Source: Nocardioides sp. L-11A
GTDB taxonomy: Bacteria > Actinomycetota > Actinomycetes > Propionibacteriales > Nocardioidaceae
DNA length: 64,000 bases
Direction of reading: 5' to 3'
Assembly (NCBI GenBank): GCA_029961745.1
Contig: CP124680.1
Coordinates: 186,001-250,000, forward strand
The position numbers and the translations under genes are program-made. Numbering within the stretch: position 1 is the stretch's first letter; every line of letters begins with the position of its first letter. A model generated the notes under the pieces. The model worked only from the letters and a program-made list of their open reading frames with translations. It did no database searches and was not told the origin of the DNA. Shown here piece after piece: positions 16,185-24,466 of the stretch.

Positions 16185-16946
16185 CTACGGAGTGCCCCGC
16201 AGCATGGCCCGCAGCTCGCCGAGGACGTCGTCGTCGAGGCCCAGCCCGTCGCGCAGGTACGACGTGCGGTCGCCGAAGTGCCGGTCGACGGCCGTCCACG
16301 CGGCGTCGAGGTACTCGGTCGCGACGACCAGGGTCGGCTCGTAGGCCGCGACCGCGTCCGGGCCCAGGTGGTCGGCGATCTCCGCCTCCACCCTGGCCCG
16401 GCTGGAGGCGCTGCGGGCGTTGGTGAGCAGGTAGTCGCTCTCGATCGTCGGGTCGTCGACGCCGGCGATGTGCAGCAGGAGCGCGGAGACCCACCCGGTG
16501 CGGTCCTTCCCGGCCGAGCAGTGGAAGAGCTGGGGCCCGCCGGTGGCGAGCTGGCGCAGGACGCCGCCGAACGCCGTGCGGGAGCGGTCCTCGGTCACGA
16601 AGGTGCGGTAGACGTCGTCCATCAGGGCGACGGCGTCCTCGCGCCGCCGCAGCCCGGACATCCGCTCCATCGGGATGCCGATGGCGTCGAAGTGCAGTGC
16701 TTCGGCACCGGGCACGGCGGGGTCGGGATGGAGCGCGACCTCGGTGGGCGAGCGGAGGTCGATGACCGCCCGCAGGCCGATCGCGCCCAACCGCCCGTGG
16801 TCGTCGTCGGTCAGGCGCAGGTCGTTGGAGCGGTAGAAGACGCCGGTGCGGACCCGGCCGCCGTCCGTGGTGGCGTAGCCCGAGCCCGCGACGTCGCGGA
16901 AGTTGTCGGCCGACGCCAGGCGCAGGAGCTCCTCGTCCGTGGTCAC
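16185..16946 (-). CDS. Tyrosine-protein phosphatase (dual-specificity-like)
   Basis: 253 residues. The catalytic P-loop HCSAGKDRTG begins at residue 142 with the nucleophilic Cys143 and Arg149. The upstream N-terminal NFRDVAG and VIDLRSPTEV segments, with the Asp-Leu-Arg-x-x-x-Glu pattern, are typical of actinobacterial phosphatases related to PtpB. The GTG start is supported by a -10 box six bases upstream. The target is unknown; PtpB-like enzymes act on phosphotyrosine or phosphoinositides. It is transcribed towards the mycothiol genes and away from the SigK locus, so it is likely an independent unit. Confidence 0.88.
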   Translation of the reverse strand: MTTDEELLRLASADNFRDVAGSGYATTDGGRVRTGVFYRSNDLRLTDDDHGRLGAIGLRAVIDLRSPTEVALHPDPAVPGAEALHFDAIGIPMERMSGLRRREDAVALMDDVYRTFVTEDRSRTAFGGVLRQLATGGPQLFHCSAGKDRTGWVSALLLHIAGVDDPTIESDYLLTNARSASSRARVEAEIADHLGPDAVAAYEPTLVVATEYLDAAWTAVDRHFGDRTSYLRDGLGLDDDVLGELRAMLRGTP

Positions 16947-16952
16947 GAGGAG

Positions 16953-16958
16953 ACTCTA
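16953..16958 (-). promoter_or_regulatory. -10 box for leaderless phosphatase mRNA
   Basis: TAGAGT on the minus strand lies six bases before the GTG start at 16946, in the recurrent TANNNT-N6-RTG arrangement. Confidence 0.55.
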
Positions 16959-17792
16959 GGAGGTGCCCCCAGCCCGGTGCCCGCCGGTGCGGCGCGGCGG
17001 CCGGGGGAGCAGCCGCGGCGTCCGCGCGGCGTACGCGGCGTACCCCGGCCGCTGCATCATCGTCTCCTCCAGCAGCCTCGCCCCACTGACCGAGGTCAGG
17101 AACCAGGTCATCGCGAGCGGTGCGACGACCGTGGCCAGACCCGCGACCCAGCCTGAGGCGAGCCCGCCGGCGAGCCACAGGCCCCACCACACGCAGGCGT
17201 CGCCGAAGTAGTTCGGGTGCCGCGTCCAGGCCCACAGCCCGGTGTCCAGCACCGCCGGGCGGTGATCCCGCGGCCGGGAGCGGTACGCCGCCAGCTGGGC
17301 GTCCCCGACCGCCTCGAAGAAGAGCCCGACCGCCCACACCGCCACGCCCACCACCACGACCGGCCACGAGCGCACCTCGAGCACCACGCCGACGGAGACG
17401 GGCAGCGCGATGACCGGGACGAGCGCGCCCTGCAGCGCGAACACCTTGCGCACCGCCCGCGCCATCCCGACCTCGCGCAGCGGTCCGCCGAGCAGCTTCT
17501 CGTAGCGCGGGTCCTCCCCGGCGTGCTGCGCCGCACGCCGCCCGATGTGCCACGCGAGCCGGCCTCCCCAGGCCGCGACGAGAGCGACCAGCAGCCAGGT
17601 CCGCGGGCCCGAGCCCGCGTCCCCGACCGCCGCTCCCGCCCCACACGCGAGCGCCGCTACGCCGAACGCCGCCCCCCAGGCGACGTCGACGACGGCCACG
17701 CGGCCCTGCCGCCGCGCCACCAGCGCGGTCACCGTCATCACCGCGGCGGCGGCGATGACGGACAGGCCGATGCTGGCCGCGACTGCGGTCAC
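16956..17792 (-). CDS. DUF1295 membrane protein (steroid 5-alpha-reductase fold), Rv0446c-like
   Basis: 278 residues with about seven hydrophobic segments. The C-terminal part carries LDTGLWAWTRHPNYFGDACVW, the Thr-Arg-His-Pro-Asn-Tyr-x-Gly-(Asp/Glu) signature of DUF1295/isoprenylcysteine methyltransferase-like reductases. It starts with GTG overlapping the previous stop (GTGA) and is last in the SigK-type operon, matching the place of Rv0446c beside sigK in M. tuberculosis. Reduction or methylation of a membrane lipid made by the neighbouring synthases is the likely role; the reaction is not established. Confidence 0.85.
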   Translation of the reverse strand: MTAVAASIGLSVIAAAAVMTVTALVARRQGRVAVVDVAWGAAFGVAALACGAGAAVGDAGSGPRTWLLVALVAAWGGRLAWHIGRRAAQHAGEDPRYEKLLGGPLREVGMARAVRKVFALQGALVPVIALPVSVGVVLEVRSWPVVVVGVAVWAVGLFFEAVGDAQLAAYRSRPRDHRPAVLDTGLWAWTRHPNYFGDACVWWGLWLAGGLASGWVAGLATVVAPLAMTWFLTSVSGARLLEETMMQRPGYAAYAARTPRLLPRPPRRTGGHRAGGTS

Positions 17793-19030
17793 CGCTGATC
17801 CCTCCGACGCAGCAGCAGCTGGTCGACGCCCATCCGGCCGTCCCGGAAGGCCATCGACCCACCGACGAGGTAGAGCCGCCAGACCCGGACCAGCTCCTCG
17901 CCGACGAGCGCCGTGATCGCGTCGAGGTTCTCCTCGAACCGCCGCAGCCACCCCGCGACGGTCAGCACGTAGTGCTCGCGCAGCGCCTCCACGCCGCGCA
18001 GCTCCAGGCCGGCCTCCTCGAGCAGCCCGATCGTCGCGCCGACCGGGCGCATGTGCATGTCCGGCGCGATGAAGGACTCGATGAACGGCCCGCCGCCGGG
18101 GTGGCTCGCGCCGCGCGACATCTGCTGGACCAGCACCCGGCCGCCCGGCCGGACGGAGTCCCGCAGCACCCGGGCGTAGGCCGGGTAGTTGCGCTCGCCG
18201 ACGTGCTCGCCCATCTCCAGCGAGGCCACGGCGTCGTACTCCGCGCCGGGCAGCGGGACCGCGTCGCGGTAGTCGCACAGCCGGAACTCCACGCGGTCGG
18301 CCACCCCGCGCCGTCGGGCCGCCGCCTCCGCGTAGCGCCGCTGCTCGGCCGAGATGGTCACCCCCACGACGTGTGCGCCGAAGTGCTCGGCGGCATGCAG
18401 CGAGAGCGAGCCCCAGCCGCAGCCGACGTCGAGCAGCCGCATCCCACCCCCCAGGCCGAGCTTGCGGCAGACCAGGTCGAGCTTGGCCTCCTGGGCATCG
18501 GCCAGCGACTGCTCGGGCGAGGAGTGGTAGCCGCAGGAGTACGCCATGGTCCGTTCGTCGAGGATCAGCGCGTAGAAGTCGGCGGTGGTGTCGTAGTGGT
18601 GGCTGATCGAACGCCGGTCACGGTCCTTGCTGTGCAGCCGGCCGCGGACCCGGGCCTGGGTCGCCGGTGGGGCGGGTGGCCGGCCGAGGAGGTCCAGCCC
18701 CGCCGCCGACCGCAGAGCTCCGGCCAGCGCTCGCAGCGACGGCCGGCGACCGCCGAGGTCGCGCTCGGTGGCGACGGCGAACGCGTGGGTCAGCGCCGCG
18801 TCCAGGTCACCGGGTACGTCGAGCTCGCCGGTCACGTAGGCCTGCGCGGCGCCCAGCTCGCCGGGATGCCAGAGCAGCCGGCGCAGGGCGTCGGGCGAGC
18901 GCAGCTCCACCACCGGCGCGTCGACCGGGCCGGCCGTCGTACCGTCCCAGGCGACCAGGCGCACGGGCAGGTCGCCGCCGACGAAGGGACGCAGCGCCTG
19001 TTCGAGGTCGCGCGCCACCGTGGTCGTCAT
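17789..19030 (-). CDS. Cyclopropane-fatty-acyl-phospholipid synthase family methyltransferase (UfaA1-like)
   Basis: 413 residues. Helical N-terminal domain, then the SAM site LLDVGCGWGSLSLHAAEHFG near residue 200, followed by VVGVTISAEQ; later GRVLVQQMSRG and the C-terminal WRLYLVGGSMAFRDGRMG are typical of the family. SAM-dependent addition of a methylene or methyl group to an unsaturated acyl chain of a membrane lipid is expected. It overlaps both neighbours (ATGA upstream, GTGA downstream). M. tuberculosis has one such gene (ufaA1) at this place; here there are two diverged copies in a row, about 40 percent alike by eye. Confidence 0.88.
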   Translation of the reverse strand: MTTTVARDLEQALRPFVGGDLPVRLVAWDGTTAGPVDAPVVELRSPDALRRLLWHPGELGAAQAYVTGELDVPGDLDAALTHAFAVATERDLGGRRPSLRALAGALRSAAGLDLLGRPPAPPATQARVRGRLHSKDRDRRSISHHYDTTADFYALILDERTMAYSCGYHSSPEQSLADAQEAKLDLVCRKLGLGGGMRLLDVGCGWGSLSLHAAEHFGAHVVGVTISAEQRRYAEAAARRRGVADRVEFRLCDYRDAVPLPGAEYDAVASLEMGEHVGERNYPAYARVLRDSVRPGGRVLVQQMSRGASHPGGGPFIESFIAPDMHMRPVGATIGLLEEAGLELRGVEALREHYVLTVAGWLRRFEENLDAITALVGEELVRVWRLYLVGGSMAFRDGRMGVDQLLLRRRDQR

Positions 19031-20307
19031 CGCTCGTCCTCCGGACGGGCCAGCAGCAGCTGGTGGACGTCGATGTAGTCGGCGGCGAAACCGGCCCGGC
19101 AGTACTCCAGGTAGAAGTGCCACATCCGCCGGAAGGTGGCGTCGAAGCCGAGCTCCGCCACCTGCTGCCGGGAGTCGAGGAAGGCCCGGTCCCAGCGTTG
19201 GAGGGTCTGCGCGTAGTGCCGGCCCAGGGCGAGGTCGTCGACGATCCGCAGGGCCGTGTGCTCGCGGGTCACCTGGTCGATCGCGCGGATCGAGGGGAGC
19301 GCCCCACCGGGGAAGATGTACTTGGTGATGAAGGTGTGGGTCGAGCGCGTGGCGAGCATCCGGTCGTGCGGCATCGTGATCGCCTGCAGGGCGACCTTCC
19401 CGCCGGGGGCGAGGACGTGGTCGAGGGTCTCGAAGTACGTCGCCCAGAAGTCCTGCCCGACCGCCTCGATCATCTCCACCGACACCACCGCGTCGTAGCC
19501 GCCCGGCGGTTCGTCGAGCAGCGCGCGGTAGTCGCACAGGTCCACCCGGACCCGGTCGGTGTGCCCGGCGTCGGCGATCCGCTCGCGGGCCAGGGCCTGC
19601 TGCTCGACCGACAGCGTGATCGACCGGACGCTCGCGCCCCGCGCCGCGGCGCGGATCGCCAGCTCGCCCCAACCGGTGCCGATCTCCAGCAGCCGGGAGC
19701 CCGGGCCTACCCCGGCGCGGTCCAGTAGCCGGTCGATCTTGCGGTGCTGGGCGGTGCCGAGATCCTCGGTCGCCGCGGTGCCGAGATCGGCGAACAGCGC
19801 GCTGGAGTAGGACAGGGTCGGGTCGAGGAAGGCGGTGAAGAGGTCGTTGGACAGGTCGTAGTGGTGGGCCACGTTCGCCCGGGTGTTCTCCCGGGTGCCG
19901 CGGTGGCTGCGGGGGAGCCGCGGGGAGACGACCGAGCGCAGGCGCTGCAGACCGCGCGGGACGAGCTGGGCCATGTCCGCGGCGAGCACCGTCAGGAAGT
20001 CCCCGAGCACCCCGTCCCCGGGGATGCCGTCCTCCGCCCAGGCGCCCGTCAGGTACGCCTCGCCGAAGCCGATCAGCTTGTCCCTGCCGATGCGGGCGAA
20101 GAGCTCCGCCGGACGGTGGACGACGATCGCCGGGCCGCCCCGGCCCAGGTCCTCGACCGTGCCGTCCGGGTGGTGCAGGCGCACGGTGACCTGCCGCCGC
20201 GCGATCGCCGACCGGAACAGTCGCTCGGCGACCCGGGCGGACAGACCCCGCTCGGGGATCGGTGCCAGGTCGGGCCACGCGTAGGCGGGTGAGGCGGTGA
20301 GGGTCAT
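19027..20307 (-). CDS. Cyclopropane-fatty-acyl-phospholipid synthase family methyltransferase (upstream copy)
   Basis: 426 residues. The SAM-binding motif is LLEIGTGWGELAIRAAARG near residue 205, followed by VRSITLSVEQQ; EMIEAVGQDFWATYF and the C-terminal RMWHFYLEYCRAGF match the family's active-site and lipid-binding regions. The EIGTGWG form, rather than DVGCGWG as in the next gene, separates the two paralogs. ATGA overlap with the FAD/DUF1365 gene upstream and the second synthase downstream. In tuberculostearate-like chemistry one enzyme methylates and a FAD protein reduces the methylene intermediate, so the FAD neighbour may act on this product (inference). Confidence 0.88.
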   Translation of the reverse strand: MTLTASPAYAWPDLAPIPERGLSARVAERLFRSAIARRQVTVRLHHPDGTVEDLGRGGPAIVVHRPAELFARIGRDKLIGFGEAYLTGAWAEDGIPGDGVLGDFLTVLAADMAQLVPRGLQRLRSVVSPRLPRSHRGTRENTRANVAHHYDLSNDLFTAFLDPTLSYSSALFADLGTAATEDLGTAQHRKIDRLLDRAGVGPGSRLLEIGTGWGELAIRAAARGASVRSITLSVEQQALARERIADAGHTDRVRVDLCDYRALLDEPPGGYDAVVSVEMIEAVGQDFWATYFETLDHVLAPGGKVALQAITMPHDRMLATRSTHTFITKYIFPGGALPSIRAIDQVTREHTALRIVDDLALGRHYAQTLQRWDRAFLDSRQQVAELGFDATFRRMWHFYLEYCRAGFAADYIDVHQLLLARPEDER

Positions 20308-22319
20308 CGCTGCGTTCCTTCCGGGGCGTGGGGGCGGGGCTGGACGGGGAGGCGGCGTGCCCACAGCGCGACGCCGTGCGCCCGGATGAGCGCGGCCCCG
20401 CGCAGGCCCGCCAGCGGCAGCCGGGGCGGTGCCGTCGGCCGGCCGCTCAGGCTGGCGTCGAAGCGCGCGCCGTCGTCGGTGACGAGACGGACGCCGACCC
20501 GGAGCCGGCCCGACTCCGGGTCCGGAGGCGGCGCCAGCACCTCGTAGTGCCCGTCGGTGCCGTGGAAGGGCGAGACGTACATCGCCTTGTCGACGACCGT
20601 GCGCCCGGCCGGGGCCGTCCGGTCGGGGTCGAGCAGGTAGGCGTGCCGGTCGCCGTAGGTGTTGTGGACCTCGACGACGGTGGCTGCGGGGCGGCCGTCC
20701 TCCTCGCCCGGGGCCCAGCACCAGTGGACCGAGATCGGGTTGAAGCAGTGCCCGAAGGCCCGTGGTTGGGCGGCCATCAGGGCGCGGCCGCCCCGCAGGT
20801 CGATGGCGTGCGTCGCCAGGAACCGGTCGAGTCCGTCGCGCACGGAGCGGGTGTCGCCGGCGAAGTGGTCGCGCCCCTCGAACCGGCCGCTCGCGCCGTC
20901 CACGGTGCCGTCCGCCGCGACCCGGTCGAGGTCGACCACGGTCAGGTGCGAGCGGTGGGTGAAGACGTGGTCGATCGGCGCGCGGCGGCGGTGGGTCAGG
21001 GTCGTGGCGTAGGTCGTCGCGGCGGGCCGCTCCGCGGTGAGGAGGCCGAGTCGCTCGACCGCCCGTCGGCCGGAGCGTGCGCCGTCCTCGTGGAACCCCC
21101 AGCCGTGGTAGGCGCCGGCGAACACGACGCGGTCGGTGTCGATCTCCGACAGCCGGGCCTGCGCGGCCACGGACGCGGGCGTGTAGAGCGGGTGGGCATA
21201 GGTGCGGCGCACCAGCACGGTCGCGGGGTCCACGACCTCGTCGCCGCCCAGGGTGACCAGGTAGCGGGTGGCGGTGGGCAGCCGCTGCAGCCGGGTGAGG
21301 TCGTAGGTGACCCGTACCTGCTCCTGGGCGACCCGGGGGCGGCGGAAGTTCCACGACGCCCAGGCATCGCGGGCCCGCGGCAGCAGCCGGGTGTCGGTGT
21401 GCAGCAGTGCGGTGTTGGTGGCGTAGGGGATCGCGTCGAGGACCTCCTTCTGCGTGGCGGTCGGGGCGGCCAGCATCCCGAGCGCCTGGTCGGGATGCGT
21501 CGCGATCACCACGGCGTCGTACGTCTCCCGGCCGGCGGGCGTCGCGACCTCCACCCCGTCGTCGGTCTCCTCGACGGCCAGCACCGGGCTGGCGGTACGG
21601 ATCCGCCCGCCCGCGGCCTCGACCGCCGCGGCGATCGCGGAGACATAGGTCGCCGAGCCGCCGGTCACCGTGCGCCATGCCGGGGAGCCGAAGACCGCGA
21701 GCATGCCGTGGTGCCGCAGGAACGCGAAGAGGTACGCCGCCGGGTAGTCCAGCGCCGCCTCCGGGTCGCACGACCACACCGCCGCCACGAGCGGCTCCAG
21801 GAAGTGCCGGCGGAAGTACGGCGAGAAGCCGTGCTGGTCGAGGAAGGCGGCCAGCGTGGTCAGGTCGCCGTCGGCGGAGGTCTCCAGCAGCCGGCGCGCG
21901 GCCCGGTGGAAGCGGGGGATCTCGGCCAGCATCCGCAGGTAGGCCGGGTTGCGGTGGTTGCCCGCGCCGGCGGGGAACAGCCCACGAGGTCCCAGCGCGC
22001 CCGCCCACTCCAGGCCGGTCACCTCGTCGCTGGTCGACATCGACATCTCCGACTCCTGGGTCGGCACGCCGAGCTCGTCGAGGATCCGGACGAGCACCGG
22101 GTAGGTCCGGCGGTTGTGGACGATGAACCCGCTGTCGATGCTCAGCTCCCGCCCGGTCGGGTCGGTGACGACATGGGTGTCGGCATGGCCGCCGAGCCGG
22201 TCGTCGGCCTCGAACAGCGTGATCTGGGTGCCGTCGGCGCGCGCGGCGAGGTACGCCGCGGTGAGTCCGGCGACGCCGGAGCCCACCACGGCGATCCGCC
22301 GCGGGGTGGAGGTGGTCAT
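20304..22319 (-). CDS. FAD-dependent amine-oxidase-like protein fused to DUF1365
   Basis: 671 residues. Residues 1 to about 432 are a flavin amine-oxidase-like protein: Rossmann motif AVVGSGVAGLTAAYLA near residue 9 and ADDRLGGHADTH near residue 35, matching Rv0449c. From about 436 (TYATTLTHRRRAPIDHVFTHR) comes a complete DUF1365 domain with GHCFNPISVHWCWAP, matching Rv0448c. No start codon or stop separates them, so two genes that are separate in mycobacteria are one chain here. DUF1365 proteins always keep company with CFA-type synthases; the pair probably oxidises or reduces a lipid intermediate. Start ATG overlaps the rskA stop (TGATG). Confidence 0.88.
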   Translation of the reverse strand: MTTSTPRRIAVVGSGVAGLTAAYLAARADGTQITLFEADDRLGGHADTHVVTDPTGRELSIDSGFIVHNRRTYPVLVRILDELGVPTQESEMSMSTSDEVTGLEWAGALGPRGLFPAGAGNHRNPAYLRMLAEIPRFHRAARRLLETSADGDLTTLAAFLDQHGFSPYFRRHFLEPLVAAVWSCDPEAALDYPAAYLFAFLRHHGMLAVFGSPAWRTVTGGSATYVSAIAAAVEAAGGRIRTASPVLAVEETDDGVEVATPAGRETYDAVVIATHPDQALGMLAAPTATQKEVLDAIPYATNTALLHTDTRLLPRARDAWASWNFRRPRVAQEQVRVTYDLTRLQRLPTATRYLVTLGGDEVVDPATVLVRRTYAHPLYTPASVAAQARLSEIDTDRVVFAGAYHGWGFHEDGARSGRRAVERLGLLTAERPAATTYATTLTHRRRAPIDHVFTHRSHLTVVDLDRVAADGTVDGASGRFEGRDHFAGDTRSVRDGLDRFLATHAIDLRGGRALMAAQPRAFGHCFNPISVHWCWAPGEEDGRPAATVVEVHNTYGDRHAYLLDPDRTAPAGRTVVDKAMYVSPFHGTDGHYEVLAPPPDPESGRLRVGVRLVTDDGARFDASLSGRPTAPPRLPLAGLRGAALIRAHGVALWARRLPVQPRPHAPEGTQR

Positions 22320-23053
22320 CACGAGTCCAGGGCGAAGAGCGCGATCGGGTCGCTGGTCGGCTGCGGCGATCCGCCGTCGGGCTCGACGGTGATGCCGACG
22401 CCGGTGGCCTCGGACGCATCGCCGTCGAGGACGTAGGTCGTATCCGGCTCGTCGGGCATCAGCCCGGCCGGCACCATCTCGCCGGCCGGCGACTGCAGCC
22501 ACAGCTCGTAGGCCTTGCCCTTGGGCGCGCTCGCCATGTCGGTCGTCCGGATCAGCGCCCTGCCCTCGCTGCGCGAGATGACGATGGTGGCGGTCGACCC
22601 GTCCGGGAACGACTTCTCGACGGTGCTGGCGTCGGGCGCGGCCAGGATCCGCTCGGCGGCGGTCAGCTCGCCGGGCGTCTCGCTCTGCCAGGGCCGCAGC
22701 CAGGCCACGCCGACGCCGAGCAGCAGCACGACCGCGGCGGCGACCGTGATCAGCAGCGAGGTACGACGGCGCAGGGCGGTGACCGTCGCCCGGCGCGGCT
22801 GCGGGGGCAGCGGGCGGATCCGCTCGATGCCGGCGAGCACCTGGGCGCGGACGGCGTCCGGCGGCTCGACGAGGTCGGCGGTGCCGAGCAGGGCGGCGGT
22901 CTCGCGGAGGCCGTCGACCTCCGCGCGGCAGTCGGCGCACTGGGCGAGATGGGCCTCGAACCGGGCCCGCTCGAGGTCGTCGAGCGCATCGACGGCGTAC
23001 GCGCCCGAGAGCGCGTGCACGTCCCATCCCGGGGTCTGGTCGTGACCGGTCAT
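22319..23053 (-). CDS. rskA: Anti-sigma-K factor RskA
   Basis: 244 residues. The N-terminal zinc-finger-like anti-sigma domain contains HLAQCADC near residue 35; one membrane helix (SLLITVAAAVVLLLGVGVAWL) lies near residues 98-118; the exported C-terminal RskA domain follows (AYELWLQSPAGEMVPAGLMP). It holds SigK at the membrane until cleaved by regulated proteolysis. The gene begins in the sigK stop (ATGA), and the order sigK-rskA is the usual one for this pair. The C-terminal half is intact, unlike the RskA lesions that raise SigK activity in Mycobacterium bovis. Confidence 0.9.
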   Translation of the reverse strand: MTGHDQTPGWDVHALSGAYAVDALDDLERARFEAHLAQCADCRAEVDGLRETAALLGTADLVEPPDAVRAQVLAGIERIRPLPPQPRRATVTALRRRTSLLITVAAAVVLLLGVGVAWLRPWQSETPGELTAAERILAAPDASTVEKSFPDGSTATIVISRSEGRALIRTTDMASAPKGKAYELWLQSPAGEMVPAGLMPDEPDTTYVLDGDASEATGVGITVEPDGGSPQPTSDPIALFALDS

Positions 23054-23658
23054 CGCTCTACTCCGATCGTGTCGCGCAGCCGGATGAGGCCGTCGCGGAT
23101 CCTGGTCTTCGCGGTCCCGACCGGCAGGTCGAGGAGGGCGGCCACCTCGGTGTGGGTGTAGCCGCCGAAGTACGCGAGCTCGATCGCCTCGCGCTGCACC
23201 TCGGTGAGCTGAGTCAGCGCCGCCCGGACCCGGTGGGCCTCGAGGGACGCATGCGCCGCCTCGACGGTGGTGTCGTGCTCCACCGCCCGGTTGCTCTGCT
23301 CGTAGGTGACGTCGCGGCGGGTCGCCGCCTCGGCGCTGCGGACCCGGTCCACCGCCTTGCGGTGGGTGATCGTCATCAGCCAGGCCAGTGCACTGCCCCG
23401 CGCGGCGTCGTACCTGCTCGCCTGGCGCCAGACCTCGAGGAACACCTCCTGGGTGACCTCCTCGGCCTGGGCCGGGTCACGGACCACCCGCAGGACGAGG
23501 CCGTGGACGCGGGCCGCCGTGGCGTCGTACAGGGTGGCGAAGGCGGCGCTGTCGCCGCGCGCGGCGCGCTGGAGCAGCGGGCCGAGGTCGGGGCCGTGAC
23601 CGCCGGCCGGCGCCCCCGCGTGGGGAGCGCCGGCCGGGTCGCCGGGGACCGGATCCAT
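23050..23658 (-). CDS. sigK: ECF RNA polymerase sigma factor SigK
   Basis: 202 residues. Region 2 runs from FATLYDATAARVHGLVLRV to VTQEVFLEVWRQASRYD and ITHRKAVDRVRS; region 4 has LTEVQREAIELAYFGGYTHTEVAALLDLPVGTAKTRIRDGL. This wording and the downstream rskA identify the SigK group. GGAAGGA lies just before the ATG. No promoter of its own is evident in the 50 bp to the fasciclin gene, so transcription may come from the SigK-like promoter upstream of that gene, giving positive autoregulation. Confidence 0.9.
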   Translation of the reverse strand: MDPVPGDPAGAPHAGAPAGGHGPDLGPLLQRAARGDSAAFATLYDATAARVHGLVLRVVRDPAQAEEVTQEVFLEVWRQASRYDAARGSALAWLMTITHRKAVDRVRSAEAATRRDVTYEQSNRAVEHDTTVEAAHASLEAHRVRAALTQLTEVQREAIELAYFGGYTHTEVAALLDLPVGTAKTRIRDGLIRLRDTIGVER

Positions 23659-23708
23659 GAACGTGATCCTTCCGGGTCAGGTGGTGTGCGAGAAGTGCCC
23701 GAACGGGG

Positions 23709-24404
23709 TCACTTCACCCCGGTGAGGACCTTGTCGATCACATAGACGGTCGCGTTGGCCGTCGGGATGTTGCCGCAGAGGACCTGGGCGGTGACGGTGC
23801 CGTCGCTGACGGTCATACCGCTCTCGGCGTCGCCCTCGATGGTGAGCTGGTCGCCCGCGAGGGTCTCCTGGTCGCCGACGACGGCCGTCGGGTCGTCGTT
23901 CGCGCCGAGCACGTGGTGGGCGAGCACCTTGTAGAGCGCGCTGTCCTGGCCCTTCTCCTTGCCCTCCATGACCATGCCGTTGAGGTCCTTCTCCGGGATG
24001 GCGGCGAAGGCGTCGTTGTACGGCGCGAACACGGTGAGGGCGGCCGCTCCGTTGAGGGTGTCGGCGAGGCCGTCGATGCTCGTGACGGCGGTGACCAGGG
24101 TGCTCAGCAGCGGGTTGTTGCTGGCCGCGGTGGCGACCGGGTCCTTGACCATGCCGTCGAAGGAGCCGGCGCCCGAGGTCGGGATGGCGGAGCAGCCGGG
24201 GCCGAAGGTCTGCGCGGCCGCGCCCTCCGTGTCCCCTGCGTCGTCGCTGGGCGCGTCGCTGGTCATCCCGCTGTCGGAGCTCGGGGCGCTGCCGGAGTCG
24301 GTGTCCTTCGCGTCGCCGTCGTCGCCGCAGGCGGCGAGGGAGACGGACAGGGCGAGGACGGCGGCGGTGGCGCCGGCGGTGCGGGTGAGTCGGTGGAGCA
24401 ACAT
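23709..24404 (-). CDS. Fasciclin-domain lipoprotein (MPT83/MPT70-like)
   Basis: 231 residues. Signal peptide with lipobox LSLAAC-type end (VSLAAC, Cys about residue 27), a low-complexity Asp/Ser linker, then one FAS1 domain: FGPGCSAIPTSG, the H1-like segment NNPLLSTLVTAV, NGAAALTVFAPYNDAFAAIP, YKVLAHHVL and the final ATVYVIDKVL. Paired Cys (FGPGCSAI and AQVLCGNI) match the disulfide of MPT83/MPT70. In M. tuberculosis these are the main SigK targets but lie away from sigK; here the gene sits directly upstream of sigK and carries a SigK-like promoter, so target and regulator are physically joined. Confidence 0.9.
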   Translation of the reverse strand: MLLHRLTRTAGATAAVLALSVSLAACGDDGDAKDTDSGSAPSSDSGMTSDAPSDDAGDTEGAAAQTFGPGCSAIPTSGAGSFDGMVKDPVATAASNNPLLSTLVTAVTSIDGLADTLNGAAALTVFAPYNDAFAAIPEKDLNGMVMEGKEKGQDSALYKVLAHHVLGANDDPTAVVGDQETLAGDQLTIEGDAESGMTVSDGTVTAQVLCGNIPTANATVYVIDKVLTGVK

Positions 24405-24438
24405 GTTGGTGCCTTCCGTAGGAGGTCGTGTGCAGGTG

Positions 24439-24465
24439 ATTCGGAGCCGTGGCCGGACCGGATGG
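24439..24465 (-). promoter_or_regulatory. SigK-type promoter (CCATCC-N15-CCGAAT)
   Basis: On the minus strand CCATCC (24460-24465) and CCGAAT (24439-24444) are separated by 15 bases and lie 35 bases before the fasciclin ATG. The published mycobacterial SigK consensus, as I recall it, is CCATCC with N16-17 and CCGAAT, so the hexamers match exactly and the spacer is one base short. The -35 box lies at the end of the preceding oxidoreductase gene. Confidence 0.7.
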
Positions 24466-24466
24466 G

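Noticed and set aside
19027..22419. 1130-residue minus-strand frame spanning the FAD/DUF1365 gene and a CFA synthase
   Set aside because: Only the final 426 residues match a family; the first part is an out-of-frame reading of the FAD/DUF1365 gene.
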